Shown piece after piece: positions 30,592-41,624 of a stretch of DNA of 64,000 nucleotides (positions are counted from its first letter, which is position 1; the number at the start of each line of letters is the position of its first letter). The notes under the pieces are model-generated. The model was not told where the DNA came from, ran no database searches, and was given only the letters and a program-made list of their open reading frames with translations. Source of the DNA: Marinobacter pelagius (lineage in GTDB: Bacteria > Pseudomonadota > Gammaproteobacteria > Pseudomonadales > Oleiphilaceae); assembly GCF_900114925.1 (NCBI RefSeq), contig NZ_FOUR01000004.1:62001-126000 (forward strand), written 5' to 3'. A program made the translations under genes and the position numbers.

Positions 30592-30601
30592 GCCTGCCCG
30601 G

Positions 30602-32023
30602 TTAACGCTTGAGGCTTTTCTGGCGGGTCTTGCGGATCCGGCGCCCCTTCTTCAGGTCGTTATCCTTCTTGACCTTCTGGCGCGGCGTCAGGCGGTCCAC
30701 CTTGCCGGCAAACGGGTTCTCGCTGGAGCGGAACTCGAAGCGGATCGGGGACCCTGTCACATCCAGCACCTTCCGGAAGGTGTTCTCCAGGTACCGCTTG
30801 TAGGCACCGGGCAAGGCCTCGGTCTGGTTACCATGAACCACGATCACCGGCGGATTCGATCCGCCCTGGTGTGCGTACCGGAGCTTGATACGGCGACCAT
30901 GAACCATGGGCGGCTGATGCTGGGCTACCGCATCCTGCAGGATCGCCGTCAGGCGGTTGGTCGGCCACTTGGCCATCGCCGACTCGTAGCAGGCTTCCAC
31001 GGATTCGTACATCACCCCAACACCGGAACCGTGCAGTGCGGAGATGTAATGCTTGTCCGCGTAATCCAGGAAGTCCAGGCGGCGCATCACCTGTTCCTTG
31101 ACCCGGGCGCGATCGTCAGGATCCATGCCATCCCACTTGTTGACGGCAATCACCAGTGAACGGCCGGCGTCGAGGACGAAACCGATCAGATGCAGATCCT
31201 GATCCACCAGTCCTTCCCGGGCGTCGATCACCAGGATCACCACATGGGCGTCATCAATGGCCTGCAGGGTCTTGATGATGGAGAACTTCTCCACCACCTC
31301 ACGAACATTCTTTCGGCGGCGCACACCGGCCGTGTCGATCAGGGTGTATTGCTTGCCCTGGCGCTCATAGGGAATGTAGACGCTGTCCCGGGTGGTGCCG
31401 GGCATGTCGTACACCACCACCCGGTCCTCGCCGAGCATCCGGTTCACCAGGGTGGATTTACCCACGTTCGGGCGACCCACCACACCGATCCGGATTCCGG
31501 GGTACTTGTCAGCCCGGTCTTCCTCTTCGGCGTCCTCCGGGCTCGGCAGCAACTCGTCCAGCATGGACCGGATGCCCCGGTTATGGGACGCGGCAATCAG
31601 GTAAACGGACTCAAAACCGAGACTGTAGAAATCCGACGCCGCAACATCCGGGTCCTGGCCGTCAGTCTTGTTCACTACCAGGTGCGCCTGCTTGCCACTC
31701 CGGCGCAGGTGGTCGGCAATCATCTCGTCCCCGGCTGTCAGGCCGGCGCGGCCATCCACCAGGAACAGCACGATGTCCGCTTCCTCGACGGCCTGCATGG
31801 ACTGGCGTGCCATTTCGGCATCGAGGCCAACCTCATCGCCGGTCAGGCCACCGGTATCGATCACGATAAACCGCTGGCCTTCGTAGTTGCCCTCGCCGTA
31901 TTTCCGGTCACGGGTAAGCCCGGGGAAATCCGCCACGAGGGCGTCCCGGGAACGGGTCATCTGATTGAACAGAGTGGACTTGCCGACGTTCGGGCGTCCG
32001 ACAAGGGCAATTACTGGGGTCAT
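30602..32023 (-). CDS. der: Ribosome biogenesis GTPase Der (EngA)
   Basis: 473 residues with two tandem GTPase domains, each with GRPNVGKST, then DTGGL (first) and DTAGVRRR (second), plus NKTDG and NKWDG specificity motifs. A C-terminal KH-like domain and a basic tail ([16 protein letters not shown]) follow. Der is needed for 50S subunit assembly. It is the last gene of the long minus-strand run and begins 9 bases after bamB ends. Confidence 0.97.
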   Translation of the reverse strand: MTPVIALVGRPNVGKSTLFNQMTRSRDALVADFPGLTRDRKYGEGNYEGQRFIVIDTGGLTGDEVGLDAEMARQSMQAVEEADIVLFLVDGRAGLTAGDEMIADHLRRSGKQAHLVVNKTDGQDPDVAASDFYSLGFESVYLIAASHNRGIRSMLDELLPSPEDAEEEDRADKYPGIRIGVVGRPNVGKSTLVNRMLGEDRVVVYDMPGTTRDSVYIPYERQGKQYTLIDTAGVRRRKNVREVVEKFSIIKTLQAIDDAHVVILVIDAREGLVDQDLHLIGFVLDAGRSLVIAVNKWDGMDPDDRARVKEQVMRRLDFLDYADKHYISALHGSGVGVMYESVEACYESAMAKWPTNRLTAILQDAVAQHQPPMVHGRRIKLRYAHQGGSNPPVIVVHGNQTEALPGAYKRYLENTFRKVLDVTGSPIRFEFRSSENPFAGKVDRLTPRQKVKKDNDLKKGRRIRKTRQKSLKR

Positions 32024-32032
32024 AATGATGCG

Positions 32033-33205
32033 TTACTCTACTGGCCTGAGTTCGAAAGTCACCAGGCGGCCGCTGTTTCCAAAAACGAGCAGATTACCAT
32101 TGCTCAGGCGTTGTGCCGGTAAGCGGATACCCTCATCATCGAATTCAAGCTGACCCTGGAGACTGCCGTCTTCCTGGGATATGGCGTGGAGGTAGCCTTC
32201 AAAATCGCCGACTACCAGATAATCTTCGAACACCATTGGCTGAGTCAGCTGGCGCCAGGACAGCCGGTCCTGGACCCAAAGCTCCCGGCGATCGGAACCC
32301 CTCAGGGCAACAATGTCGCCGTTGGCCGAGGCAAGGTAGATGGATCCGTTACCAATCATCGGCGAATAAAGGCTGGATGCCTTCTTGCTCCAGATCTCCT
32401 GGCCGGTACGGATATCCAGCAGCGCCAGTTTGCCCTGGTATCCCACCACCATCAGTGCGGACTCCAGAACCAGGGGTTGCCCGCCAATATCGACCAGGCG
32501 CTCCAGTTCGGTACGTCCCTGGGGCTGGCCGAGCTCGTACTGCCAGATGGGCTGGCCGGAATCGGCAGACAGCGCAATCAGCTTGCCGTTGGCGAAAGAG
32601 GCAATAACAATGTCTCCACCCACCAGCGGAGCCGCAGCCGCCCGCATAGTGAGTACCGGCACCTGGCCGTCGTATTGCCAGAGCTTTTCACCATCGGCGG
32701 CGTTGAACGCCAGCACACGCCCATCGGTGGTCTGGATGACGACCATGGATCCGTTCGATTGCGGCGCTGCCAGGACTTCCGTCGGCAGTGACGCGCGCCA
32801 TTGTTCCTCGCCACTGTCACGGGAGAGTGCGAGCAAGTCGGCTTCCCGGGTGACCAGGTAAAGCTGATTGGCATCGCCGCCAATACCGGCGAAGATCCGG
32901 TCCTCAAGTTCCCGCTCCCAGAATACTTTGCCATTTTCCGGATCCACTGCCACCAGCTCACCATCTGCCGACGCCGCGTAGACGGTATCGCCGGCATTCA
33001 GCGGTGCCAGGTACAGGAATTCACCGTCATGGCCATCACCGACGGACATGCTCCAGACCTGCTTGAACTCCACCGTGGGATCAATCTCCGGAACCGGTGC
33101 CGGTTGCTCAAACGTGTCCGTGGTACTGCACCCGGTAATCCCGGCCAACGTCAGCAGTCCTGCCAGCAGGAACGGTTTCGGGATGCTCAAACGAAGCCCC
33201 GGCAT
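32033..33205 (-). CDS. bamB: Outer membrane assembly lipoprotein BamB
   Basis: 390 residues. A lipoprotein signal (LTLAGITGC, Cys about 26) is followed by repeated WxxxL-type PQQ/beta-propeller blades, such as VYAASADGELVAVDPENGK. BamB is an accessory part of the BAM complex that inserts outer membrane proteins. GGGAGGGCG precedes the start. The ATG overlaps the stop of the upstream yfgM-like gene by one base. Confidence 0.95.
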   Translation of the reverse strand: MPGLRLSIPKPFLLAGLLTLAGITGCSTTDTFEQPAPVPEIDPTVEFKQVWSMSVGDGHDGEFLYLAPLNAGDTVYAASADGELVAVDPENGKVFWERELEDRIFAGIGGDANQLYLVTREADLLALSRDSGEEQWRASLPTEVLAAPQSNGSMVVIQTTDGRVLAFNAADGEKLWQYDGQVPVLTMRAAAAPLVGGDIVIASFANGKLIALSADSGQPIWQYELGQPQGRTELERLVDIGGQPLVLESALMVVGYQGKLALLDIRTGQEIWSKKASSLYSPMIGNGSIYLASANGDIVALRGSDRRELWVQDRLSWRQLTQPMVFEDYLVVGDFEGYLHAISQEDGSLQGQLEFDDEGIRLPAQRLSNGNLLVFGNSGRLVTFELRPVE

Positions 33206-33861
33206 CAGGCGCCCTCCCTGACGCCCAGGTCAGACAGTTTCAGTTCAAGGATACCGCTACGGCCCTGGGAACTCTGTTCACGGGCGGCAAGGTAGGCCTC
33301 TTTGGCAGCTTCCCGATCGCCCTGGGCAAGCAGGATGTCACCCTTCAGTTCCGAAAGGATGGGTGCAAACGTTCCTGCATTGCTGACGCTGTCGATTGTC
33401 GCCAGTGCCTCGTCATGCTGGCCGGCCGCGAACTGGGCGCGGGCCAGACGATTCTGCACCACCAGCGTCAGGGCGGCGTGGTCTTTGGCCTTTTCCAGTG
33501 CCCACTTGAGTGACTCCACAGCACCCTCGGCATCGCCCTGCTCCATCATCTGTTGACGGGCAAGGATCAGGTTGCCATAGACTGCGTAAGCACTGTCTGT
33601 GTAGTCTTCCCGCAGCTTCTCAGCGACAAAGGCTACCGTCTCGCCCGAGGTTTCATCTGCCTGGTCGCTGAATGCGTTCAGCAGGTTGGCAAACTGGTTC
33701 GCCGCTTCGGTCCGCTGTTGTGCCTGATGGTTCTGCCAGGCCTGCCAGCCGAACACGATGGCGAGCGCGGCACCGATACCAATCAGCAGAGAGCTGCCGT
33801 TCCTCTTCCACCAATCCTTGATCGCCTGGACCTGTTCTTCTTCGGTGCGCAGTTCAGCCAT
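33205..33861 (-). CDS. yfgM: YfgM-like membrane-anchored TPR protein
   Basis: 218 residues. One N-terminal membrane helix (about 20-40, SLLIGIGAALAIVFGWQAW) is followed by periplasmic TPR-like helices. Position (hisS-yfgM-bamB-der) and sequence match YfgM, which associates with SecYEG and PpiD as an ancillary translocon/chaperone partner. The C-terminus ends beside bamB with translational overlap. Confidence 0.9.
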   Translation of the reverse strand: MAELRTEEEQVQAIKDWWKRNGSSLLIGIGAALAIVFGWQAWQNHQAQQRTEAANQFANLLNAFSDQADETSGETVAFVAEKLREDYTDSAYAVYGNLILARQQMMEQGDAEGAVESLKWALEKAKDHAALTLVVQNRLARAQFAAGQHDEALATIDSVSNAGTFAPILSELKGDILLAQGDREAAKEAYLAAREQSSQGRSGILELKLSDLGVREGA

Positions 33862-33902
33862 GATGACTCCTGTTGGAAATTATTGCTTTTGTAACGTTGA
33901 AT

Positions 33903-35183
33903 TCAGTTTGAAAGTACGTCGGCCAGAGCTTGTGCCAGTTCCGCCTGTGGTACTTCCTTCTGCGGCTCGTCAGAGCGCAGCGGTTTCAGGCCGGCGGTGC
34001 CACCGGCCACTTCGTTCTCGCCAAGAATCACGGCATAACGGGCACCGCTCTTGTCCGCCTTCTTCATCTGGCTCTTGAAGCTACCGCCACCACAATGAGT
34101 GACCACCACGTAGTCGGGAAGCTCGTTGCGAAGCTGCTCCGCCAGTGCCAGAGCCGGCGCCACAGAAGCGTCGCCCATGGCGGTCACGTAGACGTCGGCG
34201 TTACTGTTCACGTGTTCGGGAATCAGATCCAGCGTCTCCAGCAACAGAATCAGGCGCTCGATTCCCATGGCAAAGCCCACCGCGAAGGTCGGCTTGCCAC
34301 CCAGCTGCTCCACCAGTCCGTCATAGCGACCACCGGCACAGACGGTACCCTGGGCCCCCAGGCTGTCGGTAATCCACTCGAAAACGGTCTTGCCGTAATA
34401 ATCCAGACCGCGTACCAGCGCCGGGTTGACCGTGTACTCGATGCCTGCGGCATCCAGCAACTCACGCAGACGCTCGAAATGGGACCGTGATTCCTCGTCC
34501 AGGTAATCATCCAGGCTCGGTGCGTTCTCGAGAATCTTGCGGGTACCGGCATCCTTGCTGTCCAGGATGCGCAGCGGATTGGTTTCCAGGCGACGCTGGC
34601 TGTCTGCATCCAGATCCGACTTGTACTGGCTCAGATAATCCACGAGCGCAGACCGGTAGGTTTTCCGGGATTCGGAGGTACCGATAGAGTTGATTTCAAG
34701 CCGGGTATGGCCGGACAGTTCCAGCGCCTGCCACAGGCGGGCAGTGAGGATCAGCAACTCGGCATCGATATCCGGTCCGCTCATGCCGAAGCATTCAACA
34801 CCGATCTGGTGGAACTGACGGTAACGGCCTTTCTGGGGCCGCTCATGCCGGAACATCGGGCCGGTGTACCACAGGCGCCGGGTCTGGTTGAACAACAGAC
34901 CGTGCTCCTCCGCCGCGCGCACACAGCCCGCAGTACCTTCGGGACGCAGGGTCAGGCTGTCGCCATTCCGGTCCTCGAAGGTGTACATCTCTTTCTCGAC
35001 AATGTCAGTGACTTCACCGATGGAGCGCTTGAAAAGGTCCGTCTGCTCGACGATCGGCATCCGGATTTCCTGGTAGCCGTACTGTCGCAGAACCTGCCGC
35101 ACGGTCGCTTCCACAAACTGCCATACCGGCGTCTGTTCCGGCAGGATATCGTTCATCCCGCGAATTGCCTGAATCTTAGCCAA
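33903..35183 (-). CDS. hisS: Histidine-tRNA ligase
   Basis: 426 residues, a class II synthetase. Motif 2 region [20 protein letters not shown], histidine-specific [15 protein letters not shown] and [13 protein letters not shown] are present, with motif 3 at [13 protein letters not shown]. The C-terminal anticodon-binding domain runs about 335-426. It lies in the conserved ispG-hisS-yfgM-bamB-der order. Confidence 0.97.
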   Translation of the reverse strand: MAKIQAIRGMNDILPEQTPVWQFVEATVRQVLRQYGYQEIRMPIVEQTDLFKRSIGEVTDIVEKEMYTFEDRNGDSLTLRPEGTAGCVRAAEEHGLLFNQTRRLWYTGPMFRHERPQKGRYRQFHQIGVECFGMSGPDIDAELLILTARLWQALELSGHTRLEINSIGTSESRKTYRSALVDYLSQYKSDLDADSQRRLETNPLRILDSKDAGTRKILENAPSLDDYLDEESRSHFERLRELLDAAGIEYTVNPALVRGLDYYGKTVFEWITDSLGAQGTVCAGGRYDGLVEQLGGKPTFAVGFAMGIERLILLLETLDLIPEHVNSNADVYVTAMGDASVAPALALAEQLRNELPDYVVVTHCGGGSFKSQMKKADKSGARYAVILGENEVAGGTAGLKPLRSDEPQKEVPQAELAQALADVLSN

Positions 35184-35232
35184 GTGAAACCCTTAACTGT
35201 TTCTGATGGTTAACTGGTGAACTGGTGCCCGA

Positions 35233-36351
35233 TCAGTCCTCTGACCGGGCAATGATGGCATCTTCCTGCTCTTTCCGACGGGCCACTTCTTCTCGGATCA
35301 GGCGTTCCAGATCATCGGTGAGGGTGGCGTTATCCAGCTTCTGGTTCGGTTTGCCGCCCATGTAGAACAGGTTCTTGGGACTGCCACCGGTCAGGCCGAT
35401 ATCGGCTTCCTTGGCTTCCCCCGGACCGTTGACGATGCAGCCGATAATGGCCACGTCCAGGGATGTGTTCACGTCCTCCAGCCGGGCCTCCAGATCATTC
35501 ATGGTCTGAATCACGTCAAAGTTCTGACGGGAGCAGCTCGGGCAGGCAATGAAATTGATACCGCGGCTGCGCAGGCGAAGGCTCTTGAGAATATCGAAAC
35601 CAACCTTGATCTCCTGGACGGGATCTGCCGCCAGGGACACCCGGATGGTGTCGCCGATACCGTCCATCAACAGCATGCCCAGGCCGATGGAAGACTTCAC
35701 GGTGCCGGAGCGGAAACCACCGGCCTCGGTGATGCCAAGGTGCAACGGCTGTTCGATCTGGCTGGCGATCTTCCGGTAGGCATCAACGGTCATGAACACC
35801 TCGGAGGCTTTCAGGCTGACCTTGAAGTCCTGGAAATCATGACGATCGAGGATATCGATATGACGCATGGCGGATTCCACCAGCGCATCGGCGGTCGGCT
35901 CGCCATACTTGCGCTGCAGGCTCTTTTCCAGCGAGCCGGCATTGACGCCGATCCGGATCGGAATGTTCCGGTCCCTGGCAGCACTGATTACCGCGTTCAC
36001 GCGATCCTCGCGGCCGATGTTGCCGGGGTTGATACGCAGGCAGTCCACACCCAGCTCTGCGACACGCAGGGCGATCTTGTAATCGAAATGGATGTCGGAC
36101 ACCAGCGGAACCGATACCCGATCTCGGATCTTGCCAAACGCCTCGGCGGCATCCATGGAAGGAACCGAGACCCGGACAATATCGGCGCCCGCCTCTTCCA
36201 GGGCCCGGATCTGGGCCACGGTGGCGTCCACATCACACGTGTTTGTGTTGGTCATGCTCTGCACCGCGATCGGCGCATCACCGCCTACCGGTACATTGCC
36301 AACCATAATCTGACGGGATTTACGTCTTTTGATCGGGGATTCGTGCTTCAT
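35233..36351 (-). CDS. ispG: HMBPP synthase (GcpE)
   Basis: 372 residues. It converts MEcPP to HMBPP in the non-mevalonate isoprenoid pathway, using a [4Fe-4S] cluster. Cluster cysteines are in [13 protein letters not shown] and [11 protein letters not shown]. The start [18 protein letters not shown] aligns with the E. coli N-terminus, so the ATG at 36351 is used although its ribosome site is poor. rodZ ends 34 bases upstream. Confidence 0.96.
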   Translation of the reverse strand: MKHESPIKRRKSRQIMVGNVPVGGDAPIAVQSMTNTNTCDVDATVAQIRALEEAGADIVRVSVPSMDAAEAFGKIRDRVSVPLVSDIHFDYKIALRVAELGVDCLRINPGNIGREDRVNAVISAARDRNIPIRIGVNAGSLEKSLQRKYGEPTADALVESAMRHIDILDRHDFQDFKVSLKASEVFMTVDAYRKIASQIEQPLHLGITEAGGFRSGTVKSSIGLGMLLMDGIGDTIRVSLAADPVQEIKVGFDILKSLRLRSRGINFIACPSCSRQNFDVIQTMNDLEARLEDVNTSLDVAIIGCIVNGPGEAKEADIGLTGGSPKNLFYMGGKPNQKLDNATLTDDLERLIREEVARRKEQEDAIIARSED

Positions 36352-36385
36352 GTCTGACTGACCAATAAAATATCGACTGTACCTG

Positions 36386-37381
36386 TCAAAGGGACAGGGT
36401 AAATTCGGTGCGATTGTTGGCAACCCGGAAATCGCCAAGGTCGACTGTTTCGCCCTGGAAACGCACGGACCCTACCGCATCTACCGCTCCGATAACCACC
36501 CGGAGTGGCGCGTCCCCTGACACATTAATTCTGTCACCCTGGCGTTGCAGGGATGCGACCAGGCGGTTACCGTCTGCATCACTCACCTGCACCCAGCAAT
36601 CCGCTGTAAATGTCATTTCGAGACTGGCCGTATCCGCAACCACCACCGGCTCTTCAGGATTTTCCACCAGCGGTTCCGGCTCCTCAACAACAGGAACCGG
36701 CTGTTCGACAGCCGGTTCCTGAGCCGGTTCCTCTACCGTAATTTCTTCTGCCATCGGTTCGGGAGGCGCTTCCGCGACGGTGTCGCCTGAAACGCTCTCG
36801 GTTTCCGGCGCCGAAAGCTCCTCTTCAACCGGCTCCGGTTCGACAGCATCTTCTGTCACCGGGGCCTCTGACCCGGATGGAGAGTCACCCCCTGTCTGGT
36901 CGCCCTCGGACTGAACCCCGGAGGTCTGCTCCGGCGCCTCTTCGGTAACCGGCGCGGAGTCATCCTGCAAGACAAAGCGATAGCCAAGATAGCCCGCCAG
37001 AGCAACGGCCAGAATCCACACCAGAATTTTTGCCATCCGGCGTTTCTGGCGCCGGCGCCGCTCGATGTCCACCAGCGGATTGGCTTCCTGCTGCTGCTCA
37101 CGCTCAATACGGAGCGGTTCCAGTTCCCGGTCAAGATCAGTAATTATGCTGTCCGGATCCAGTCCGACCTGGCTTGCGTAGGTCCGCACATAACCTTTGA
37201 GGAACAGTTCGCTGTCGACCCGGGTATGCTCACTGTTCTCGATCGCCTGAATGATTGCGGGCCTCAGGTGTTGCGCCCGGGCAATATCTTCGACACCAAG
37301 CCCCAGCTTTTCCCGGGCGCGCTTGAGCTGAACGCCGACGGGATCGCTTACCACTGATTGGGGATTTTCATCACTGGTCAT
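36386..37381 (-). CDS. rodZ: Cytoskeleton protein RodZ
   Basis: 331 residues. An N-terminal Xre-type helix-turn-helix ([21 protein letters not shown]...) binds MreB in RodZ proteins. A basic juxtamembrane stretch ([11 protein letters not shown]) and a membrane helix (about 118-138) follow. Then comes a long acidic Pro/Glu/Thr linker and a C-terminal DUF4115 beta domain (about 250-330). It maintains rod shape with MreB. It overlaps the end of pilW by 11 bases. Confidence 0.94.
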   Translation of the reverse strand: MTSDENPQSVVSDPVGVQLKRAREKLGLGVEDIARAQHLRPAIIQAIENSEHTRVDSELFLKGYVRTYASQVGLDPDSIITDLDRELEPLRIEREQQQEANPLVDIERRRRQKRRMAKILVWILAVALAGYLGYRFVLQDDSAPVTEEAPEQTSGVQSEGDQTGGDSPSGSEAPVTEDAVEPEPVEEELSAPETESVSGDTVAEAPPEPMAEEITVEEPAQEPAVEQPVPVVEEPEPLVENPEEPVVVADTASLEMTFTADCWVQVSDADGNRLVASLQRQGDRINVSGDAPLRVVIGAVDAVGSVRFQGETVDLGDFRVANNRTEFTLSL

Positions 37382-38177
37382 TAGAAATCAGTACCTTATA
37401 TTGTTGGTATTCCACTGACTCCGGGTGTTCATTCTTCAGCAACATCGCCAGGCTCGCCTCCTGGTCCCTGTCATTGAAATAGCGGGCAATACGAATGCCC
37501 GTGTACAGGCTTTCCGCGGAATGCGTCATGCGCGGATTCCGGGCGATGGCTGTGGAAAGTCGACTGTAATAACGTGACGCCGCCTCATACTCGCCCTGCT
37601 CCACCAGTACCCGCGACAAGGCCAGCAGCGGCCGGGCATCGCCCCGGGACAACTCGACAGCCCGACGGTAGGAGGTGACGGCATTATCGGTTTCTTCCAG
37701 GCGCTCCTGGGCCATGCCGAGGTTGAAGAACACCGAACCCCGGTCTTCGTATTCGGTGTCCCGTGAGGCTGCCCGGAACTGGTCGCGGGCATCCGCGAAG
37801 CGGCCCTGGCTGTACAGGAAGGCGCCATAGTACACCCTGGCCCGGGTATAACCTCCATCGGCACTGATTGCCTTGCGGAAGCTGGATTCGGCAAGCTCTG
37901 GCTCGCCCTCGGTATTGTAGATCAGCCCCATGGCCGCCAGGGCTTTGGGAGAATCCGGTTCCAGCTTGAGAGCCCGGTCCAGATGATGCCGGGCACGGTC
38001 AATATTTCCCTGACCAATGTAGGCGGTAGCCAGCTTCACATAGTTATCAACGGCTTCCTGGCGATCAGCTTCCCGGGAGAAGCGGCTGTCAGTGGTGGTA
38101 ACACATCCGGCGAGCCCTGTGGCCAATGACATCAAAGCTACCAGGAATAAACGTCTGATCACCGGTTTAGTCGCCAC
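37371..38177 (-). CDS. pilW: Type IV pilus biogenesis lipoprotein PilW/PilF
   Basis: 268 residues. A lipoprotein signal (MSLATGLAGCVTTTDS, lipobox LAGC) is followed by about six TPR repeats (ATAYIGQGNIDRARHHLDRAL, AAMGLIYNTEGEPELAESSF and so on). PilW/PilF pilots PilQ secretin assembly in the outer membrane. The locus rlmN-pilW-rodZ-ispG matches pseudomonads. It overlaps rodZ by 11 bases. Confidence 0.93.
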   Translation of the reverse strand: MATKPVIRRLFLVALMSLATGLAGCVTTTDSRFSREADRQEAVDNYVKLATAYIGQGNIDRARHHLDRALKLEPDSPKALAAMGLIYNTEGEPELAESSFRKAISADGGYTRARVYYGAFLYSQGRFADARDQFRAASRDTEYEDRGSVFFNLGMAQERLEETDNAVTSYRRAVELSRGDARPLLALSRVLVEQGEYEAASRYYSRLSTAIARNPRMTHSAESLYTGIRIARYFNDRDQEASLAMLLKNEHPESVEYQQYKVLISNDQ

Positions 38178-38208
38178 TGTTCTGCAGTCCTCGCATCTGG
38201 TTTGTGAA

Positions 38209-39321
38209 TCAGGGGTTCACCTGCTGTACCTCAATGTACCGCTGGCTGCGCCGGGTACGATCCTCGACCCGACCAACGAGCTGCCCACAGGCTGCATCGA
38301 TATCATCACCCCGGGTAGTCCGGATGGTGGCGATATACCCTGCCTCGTTGAGGACGGTCTGGAACCGACGGGTGGCGTTCATGCTCGGGCGCCGGAAATC
38401 GCTCTCCGGGAACGGATTGAAAGGAATCAGATTGATCTTGCAGGGCAGCCCCTTCAGCAGGACTGCCAGTTGCCGGGCGTGTTCCGGCTGGTCATTCATC
38501 CCCTCGATCACGGTGTACTCAATGGTTGCCTTGCGCTTGTCCGGCAGCCGGCTGAGATACCGCCGCGTTGCCGCGAGCAATTCCGCTATCGGGTACTTTT
38601 TATTCAACGGTACCAACTGGTTACGCAACTCATCATTGGGCGCATGAAGCGAAATGGCCAGTGAAACATCGGTAACCTCGCCCAGACGGTCCAGTGCCGG
38701 CACCACACCGGAGGTGCTCAAAGTCACCCGGCGCTTGGAGATACCGTAAGCCAGATCCTCCATCATCAGGTTCATGGCATCAACGACGTTGTCGAAGTTG
38801 AGCAGCGGCTCACCCATGCCCATCATCACCACGTTGGTGATCGGCCGGTCGGCGTTGGGGTCGAACGGCATGAAGGCCTTTCGGGCCACCCACACCTGGC
38901 CGATGATCTCCGCCGCGGTCAGGTTCCGGTTGAACCCGCGCTTGCCGGTGGAACAGAAGGTACAGTCCAGACTGCAACCGATCTGGGAAGACACGCACAG
39001 GGTGCCCCGTTCGCCATCGGGAATCAGCACGGTCTCGACACTGTTGCCGTTATCCATGCGCATAACCCACTTGCGGGTGCCATCTTTCGACGTTTCGTCA
39101 TAGACCACTTCGGGCCCGCGAACCTCGGCCACTTTCTTGAGCTTTTCCCGGAGCGCCTTGCTCATATTGGTCATTTGGTCGAAGTCATCCACGCCGCGCT
39201 GGTGGATCCACTGCAGCACCTGCTGCGCACGGAAGCGCTTCTCGCCGAGGGTCTCGAAGAAAGCCTCGAGCTTGGCCTTCGGCATCCCCAGCAGATTGGT
39301 TTTCTCAGCAGCAGCTGTCAT
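38209..39321 (-). CDS. rlmN: Dual-specificity rRNA/tRNA adenine C2-methyltransferase RlmN
   Basis: 370 residues, a radical SAM enzyme. The CxxxCxxC cluster motif is in [16 protein letters not shown]. The later resolving cysteine region is [11 protein letters not shown]. It methylates A2503 of 23S rRNA and A37 of some tRNAs. GAGG lies 8 bases before the ATG at 39321, deciding this start over one 39 bases earlier. Confidence 0.96.
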   Translation of the reverse strand: MTAAAEKTNLLGMPKAKLEAFFETLGEKRFRAQQVLQWIHQRGVDDFDQMTNMSKALREKLKKVAEVRGPEVVYDETSKDGTRKWVMRMDNGNSVETVLIPDGERGTLCVSSQIGCSLDCTFCSTGKRGFNRNLTAAEIIGQVWVARKAFMPFDPNADRPITNVVMMGMGEPLLNFDNVVDAMNLMMEDLAYGISKRRVTLSTSGVVPALDRLGEVTDVSLAISLHAPNDELRNQLVPLNKKYPIAELLAATRRYLSRLPDKRKATIEYTVIEGMNDQPEHARQLAVLLKGLPCKINLIPFNPFPESDFRRPSMNATRRFQTVLNEAGYIATIRTTRGDDIDAACGQLVGRVEDRTRRSQRYIEVQQVNP

Positions 39322-39349
39322 TTCATAACCTCGATCAAATAACCAATTC

Positions 39350-39370
39350 GGGGCAGCCACTGGCTGCCCC
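39350..39370 (-). terminator. Hairpin between ndk and rlmN
   Basis: GGGGCAGCCA and TGGCTGCCCC with a 1-base centre (in practice a 7-bp stem and 7-base loop), 12 bases after the ndk stop. There is no T-run, so it is likely an attenuator or 3'-end protector. Confidence 0.5.
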
Positions 39371-39381
39371 TTACAACTCGA

Positions 39382-39810
39382 TCAGCCGCGCGGGCAGATC
39401 TCGTTGTCATTGAAGAAATAGGCGATTTCGCGCTCGGCAGAAGCCGCGGAATCAGAGCCGTGAACGGCGTTGGCATCGATGGAAGATGCGAAATCGGCGC
39501 GGATGGTGCCAGCTTCGGCTTCCTTCGGGTTGGTGGCACCCATCAGGTCACGGTTCTTCAGGATGGCGCCTTCGCCTTCCAGAACCTGAACCACAACCGG
39601 ACCGGAAGTCATGAACGCAACCAGGTCGTTGAAGAACGGACGCTCTTTGTGCTCAGCGTAGAAGCCTTCAGCCTGCTCCTGGGTCAGGTGCATCATCTTG
39701 GCGGCAACAATCTGCAGGCCAGCCTTCTCGAAACGGCTGTAGATTTCGCCGATAACGTTCTTGGCGACTGCGTCGGGTTTGATGATAGAGAGCGTGCGCT
39801 CGTTTGCCAT
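39382..39810 (-). CDS. ndk: Nucleoside diphosphate kinase
   Basis: 142 residues, the usual size. [18 protein letters not shown] opens the protein, and the phosphorylated histidine is in [20 protein letters not shown]. It transfers phosphate among NTPs and NDPs. In pseudomonads it follows the isc cluster; here it comes directly after iscS, with its own promoter overlapping the iscS stop. Confidence 0.97.
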   Translation of the reverse strand: MANERTLSIIKPDAVAKNVIGEIYSRFEKAGLQIVAAKMMHLTQEQAEGFYAEHKERPFFNDLVAFMTSGPVVVQVLEGEGAILKNRDLMGATNPKEAEAGTIRADFASSIDANAVHGSDSAASAEREIAYFFNDNEICPRG

Positions 39811-39853
39811 GGTAAATCTCCAGTATGGTTCGGGTTAAAAATTCTGGCCTGCG

Positions 39854-39882
39854 ATTATACGCAGTCCGGGGGCTACTGCCTA
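39854..39882 (-). promoter_or_regulatory. ndk promoter
   Basis: On the minus strand TAGGCA, a 17-base spacer, then a perfect TATAAT, about 44 bases before the ndk ATG. The -35 overlaps the iscS stop codon. Confidence 0.55.
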
Positions 39883-41028
39883 CCGCACTGAGCGCAGCCG
39901 GCTAACGACATCAACGATTTGCGAACTGGCAAAGGCCACTTCGTCCTCGGTGGTGAAACGCCCCATGGAAAAACGCAGCGCCCGGTGCGCCTCTTCGTCG
40001 CTCAGACCGATGCCTCGCAACACAAAAGAGGGCTCGATGGTTGCCGAAGAACACGCGGAACCGGAGGAAACCGCAAGGTCCCGCAGGCCAAGCATCAGCG
40101 ACTCCGCCTCCACGCCGTCAAACGAAAGATTGATCAGGCCCGGCACACGATGGGATTCGCTGCCATTCACCGTTACCCCTTCCAGACCCTCCAGGCCTTT
40201 CAGAAAGGCGGTACGCAGGGATTCGAGCCGTGCCATTTCCGCTTCAAGCCCTTCCGCGGCCATCGCAAAGGCTTTGCCCATGCCCACAATCTGGTGGGTC
40301 GGAAGCGTTCCGGAACGCATTCCCCGTTCGTGGCCTCCGCCGTGAATCTGGGCCTCGATCCGCACATCCGGGGACCGGCGCACATACAGCGCTCCAATGC
40401 CCTTGGGGCCGTATACCTTGTGCCCGGACAAAGACAACAGGTCCACCGGGGTCTGGTTCAGATCAATGGGCATCTTGCCGGCAGCCTGGGCGGCGTCCAC
40501 ATGGAACAGCACTCCCCGTTCACGCAGTTCTGCGCCAATCGCAGCGACATCGGTGATGCAGCCCAGTTCGTTATTCACCATCATCAGGCTGACCAGAACC
40601 GTGTTGTCCCGGAGCGCCTCGATGACCCGCTCCGGCGGAATCCGGCCGTCCGGATCAGGATCCAGCCAGGTCACTTCCACGCCCCGGCCTTCGAGCCATT
40701 TGCAGGTGTCGATAACGGCTTTGTGCTCGATCTTCGAGGTGATGACATGGACATCCCTGCGATTGCCTACCGCACCCTTGATCGCCAGGTTGTCGGATTC
40801 GGTGGCACCGGAGGTCCAGACAATCTCCCTGGGGTCGGCGGAAATCAGGTCGGCGACCTGCCGGCGGGCAGCTTCAACAGCCGCCTCGGCCTGCCAGCCA
40901 TAGGCGTGGGAGCGGGAAGCCGGGTTCCCGAACACACCGTCGAGCGTGAGATATTTGACCATTTCGTCGGCAACGACGGGATCAACGGGCGTCGTGGCCG
41001 CGTAATCCAGATATACGGGCTTTTTCAT
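39880..41028 (-). CDS. iscS: Cysteine desulfurase, IscS-type, lacking C-terminal tail
   Basis: 382 residues. The PLP enzyme removes sulfur from cysteine for Fe-S assembly and tRNA thiolation. [26 protein letters not shown], the PLP-lysine segment [12 protein letters not shown] and the persulfide cysteine loop [14 protein letters not shown] (group I) are intact. E. coli IscS is 404 residues; this protein stops at RLRSVR, where IscS would continue into the conserved tail used for contacts with the IscU scaffold. It follows iscR by 21 bases but is followed by ndk, not iscU. Confidence 0.9.
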   Translation of the reverse strand: MKKPVYLDYAATTPVDPVVADEMVKYLTLDGVFGNPASRSHAYGWQAEAAVEAARRQVADLISADPREIVWTSGATESDNLAIKGAVGNRRDVHVITSKIEHKAVIDTCKWLEGRGVEVTWLDPDPDGRIPPERVIEALRDNTVLVSLMMVNNELGCITDVAAIGAELRERGVLFHVDAAQAAGKMPIDLNQTPVDLLSLSGHKVYGPKGIGALYVRRSPDVRIEAQIHGGGHERGMRSGTLPTHQIVGMGKAFAMAAEGLEAEMARLESLRTAFLKGLEGLEGVTVNGSESHRVPGLINLSFDGVEAESLMLGLRDLAVSSGSACSSATIEPSFVLRGIGLSDEEAHRALRFSMGRFTTEDEVAFASSQIVDVVSRLRSVR

Positions 41029-41049
41029 GATATGTAAGAACGTTCTGTA

Positions 41050-41547
41050 TCAGGCCGGCGCCTGGTCGGTCAGACGGTCGGTGTTGATGGTTTCAGAATC
41101 CTTGCCGTCCTGGCGACGGTTCTGACGATCCGCAACCTGACGGATTTCATGTTTCTTCATCAGATCCCCGAGACTGATTTCGCTGAGGAACTGATGAATC
41201 TGATCGCTCAGATCAGACCAGAGATGGTGGGTAAGGCACTTCTCCCCATTCTGGCAGTCGCCCTTGTTGCCACAACGCGTGGTATCAAGGGACTCACTGA
41301 CCGCATCCACCACCTCGGCGATGTAGACGCGATCGGCATCACGGCTCAGGCGGTAACCACCGCCGGGGCCTCGGATGCTGACAACCAGTTTCTGCCGGCG
41401 CAGACGGGAGAACAGTTGTTCCAGGTAGGATAGCGAGATTTCCTGCCGGGACGATATATCCGCCAGACTGACCGGCCCCTGATCCCCGTGAAGGGCCAGG
41501 TCCAACATTGCCGTAACAGCATAGCGGCCTTTGGTGGTCAGTTTCAT
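41050..41547 (-). CDS. iscR: Fe-S cluster-sensing regulator IscR
   Basis: 165 residues, Rrf2 family. The N-terminal winged helix begins [19 protein letters not shown]. Cluster ligands are preserved: [22 protein letters not shown] holds the three cysteines and the histidine. It represses its own operon when carrying [2Fe-2S] and controls suf or isc genes. The start at 41547 is set by the conserved [12 protein letters not shown] type 1 IscR site overlaps its promoter. Confidence 0.96.
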   Translation of the reverse strand: MKLTTKGRYAVTAMLDLALHGDQGPVSLADISSRQEISLSYLEQLFSRLRRQKLVVSIRGPGGGYRLSRDADRVYIAEVVDAVSESLDTTRCGNKGDCQNGEKCLTHHLWSDLSDQIHQFLSEISLGDLMKKHEIRQVADRQNRRQDGKDSETINTDRLTDQAPA

Positions 41548-41591
41548 GGCATCAGCCCCGCGACGGGAATGAATCTCGATTAACAGATGCG

Positions 41592-41624
41592 AGTATGAAT
41601 TGACCAAGTAATTCAGTCAAGTAT
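41592..41624 (-). promoter_or_regulatory. iscR promoter with type 1 IscR site
   Basis: On the minus strand TTGACT, a 17-base spacer, then CATACT. The 25 bases at 41624-41600 match the type 1 IscR consensus (ATASYYGACTRWWWYAG and so on) at about 20 of 25 positions, with the first 16 all matching. The site covers the -35, as in E. coli, predicting autorepression. Confidence 0.75.
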
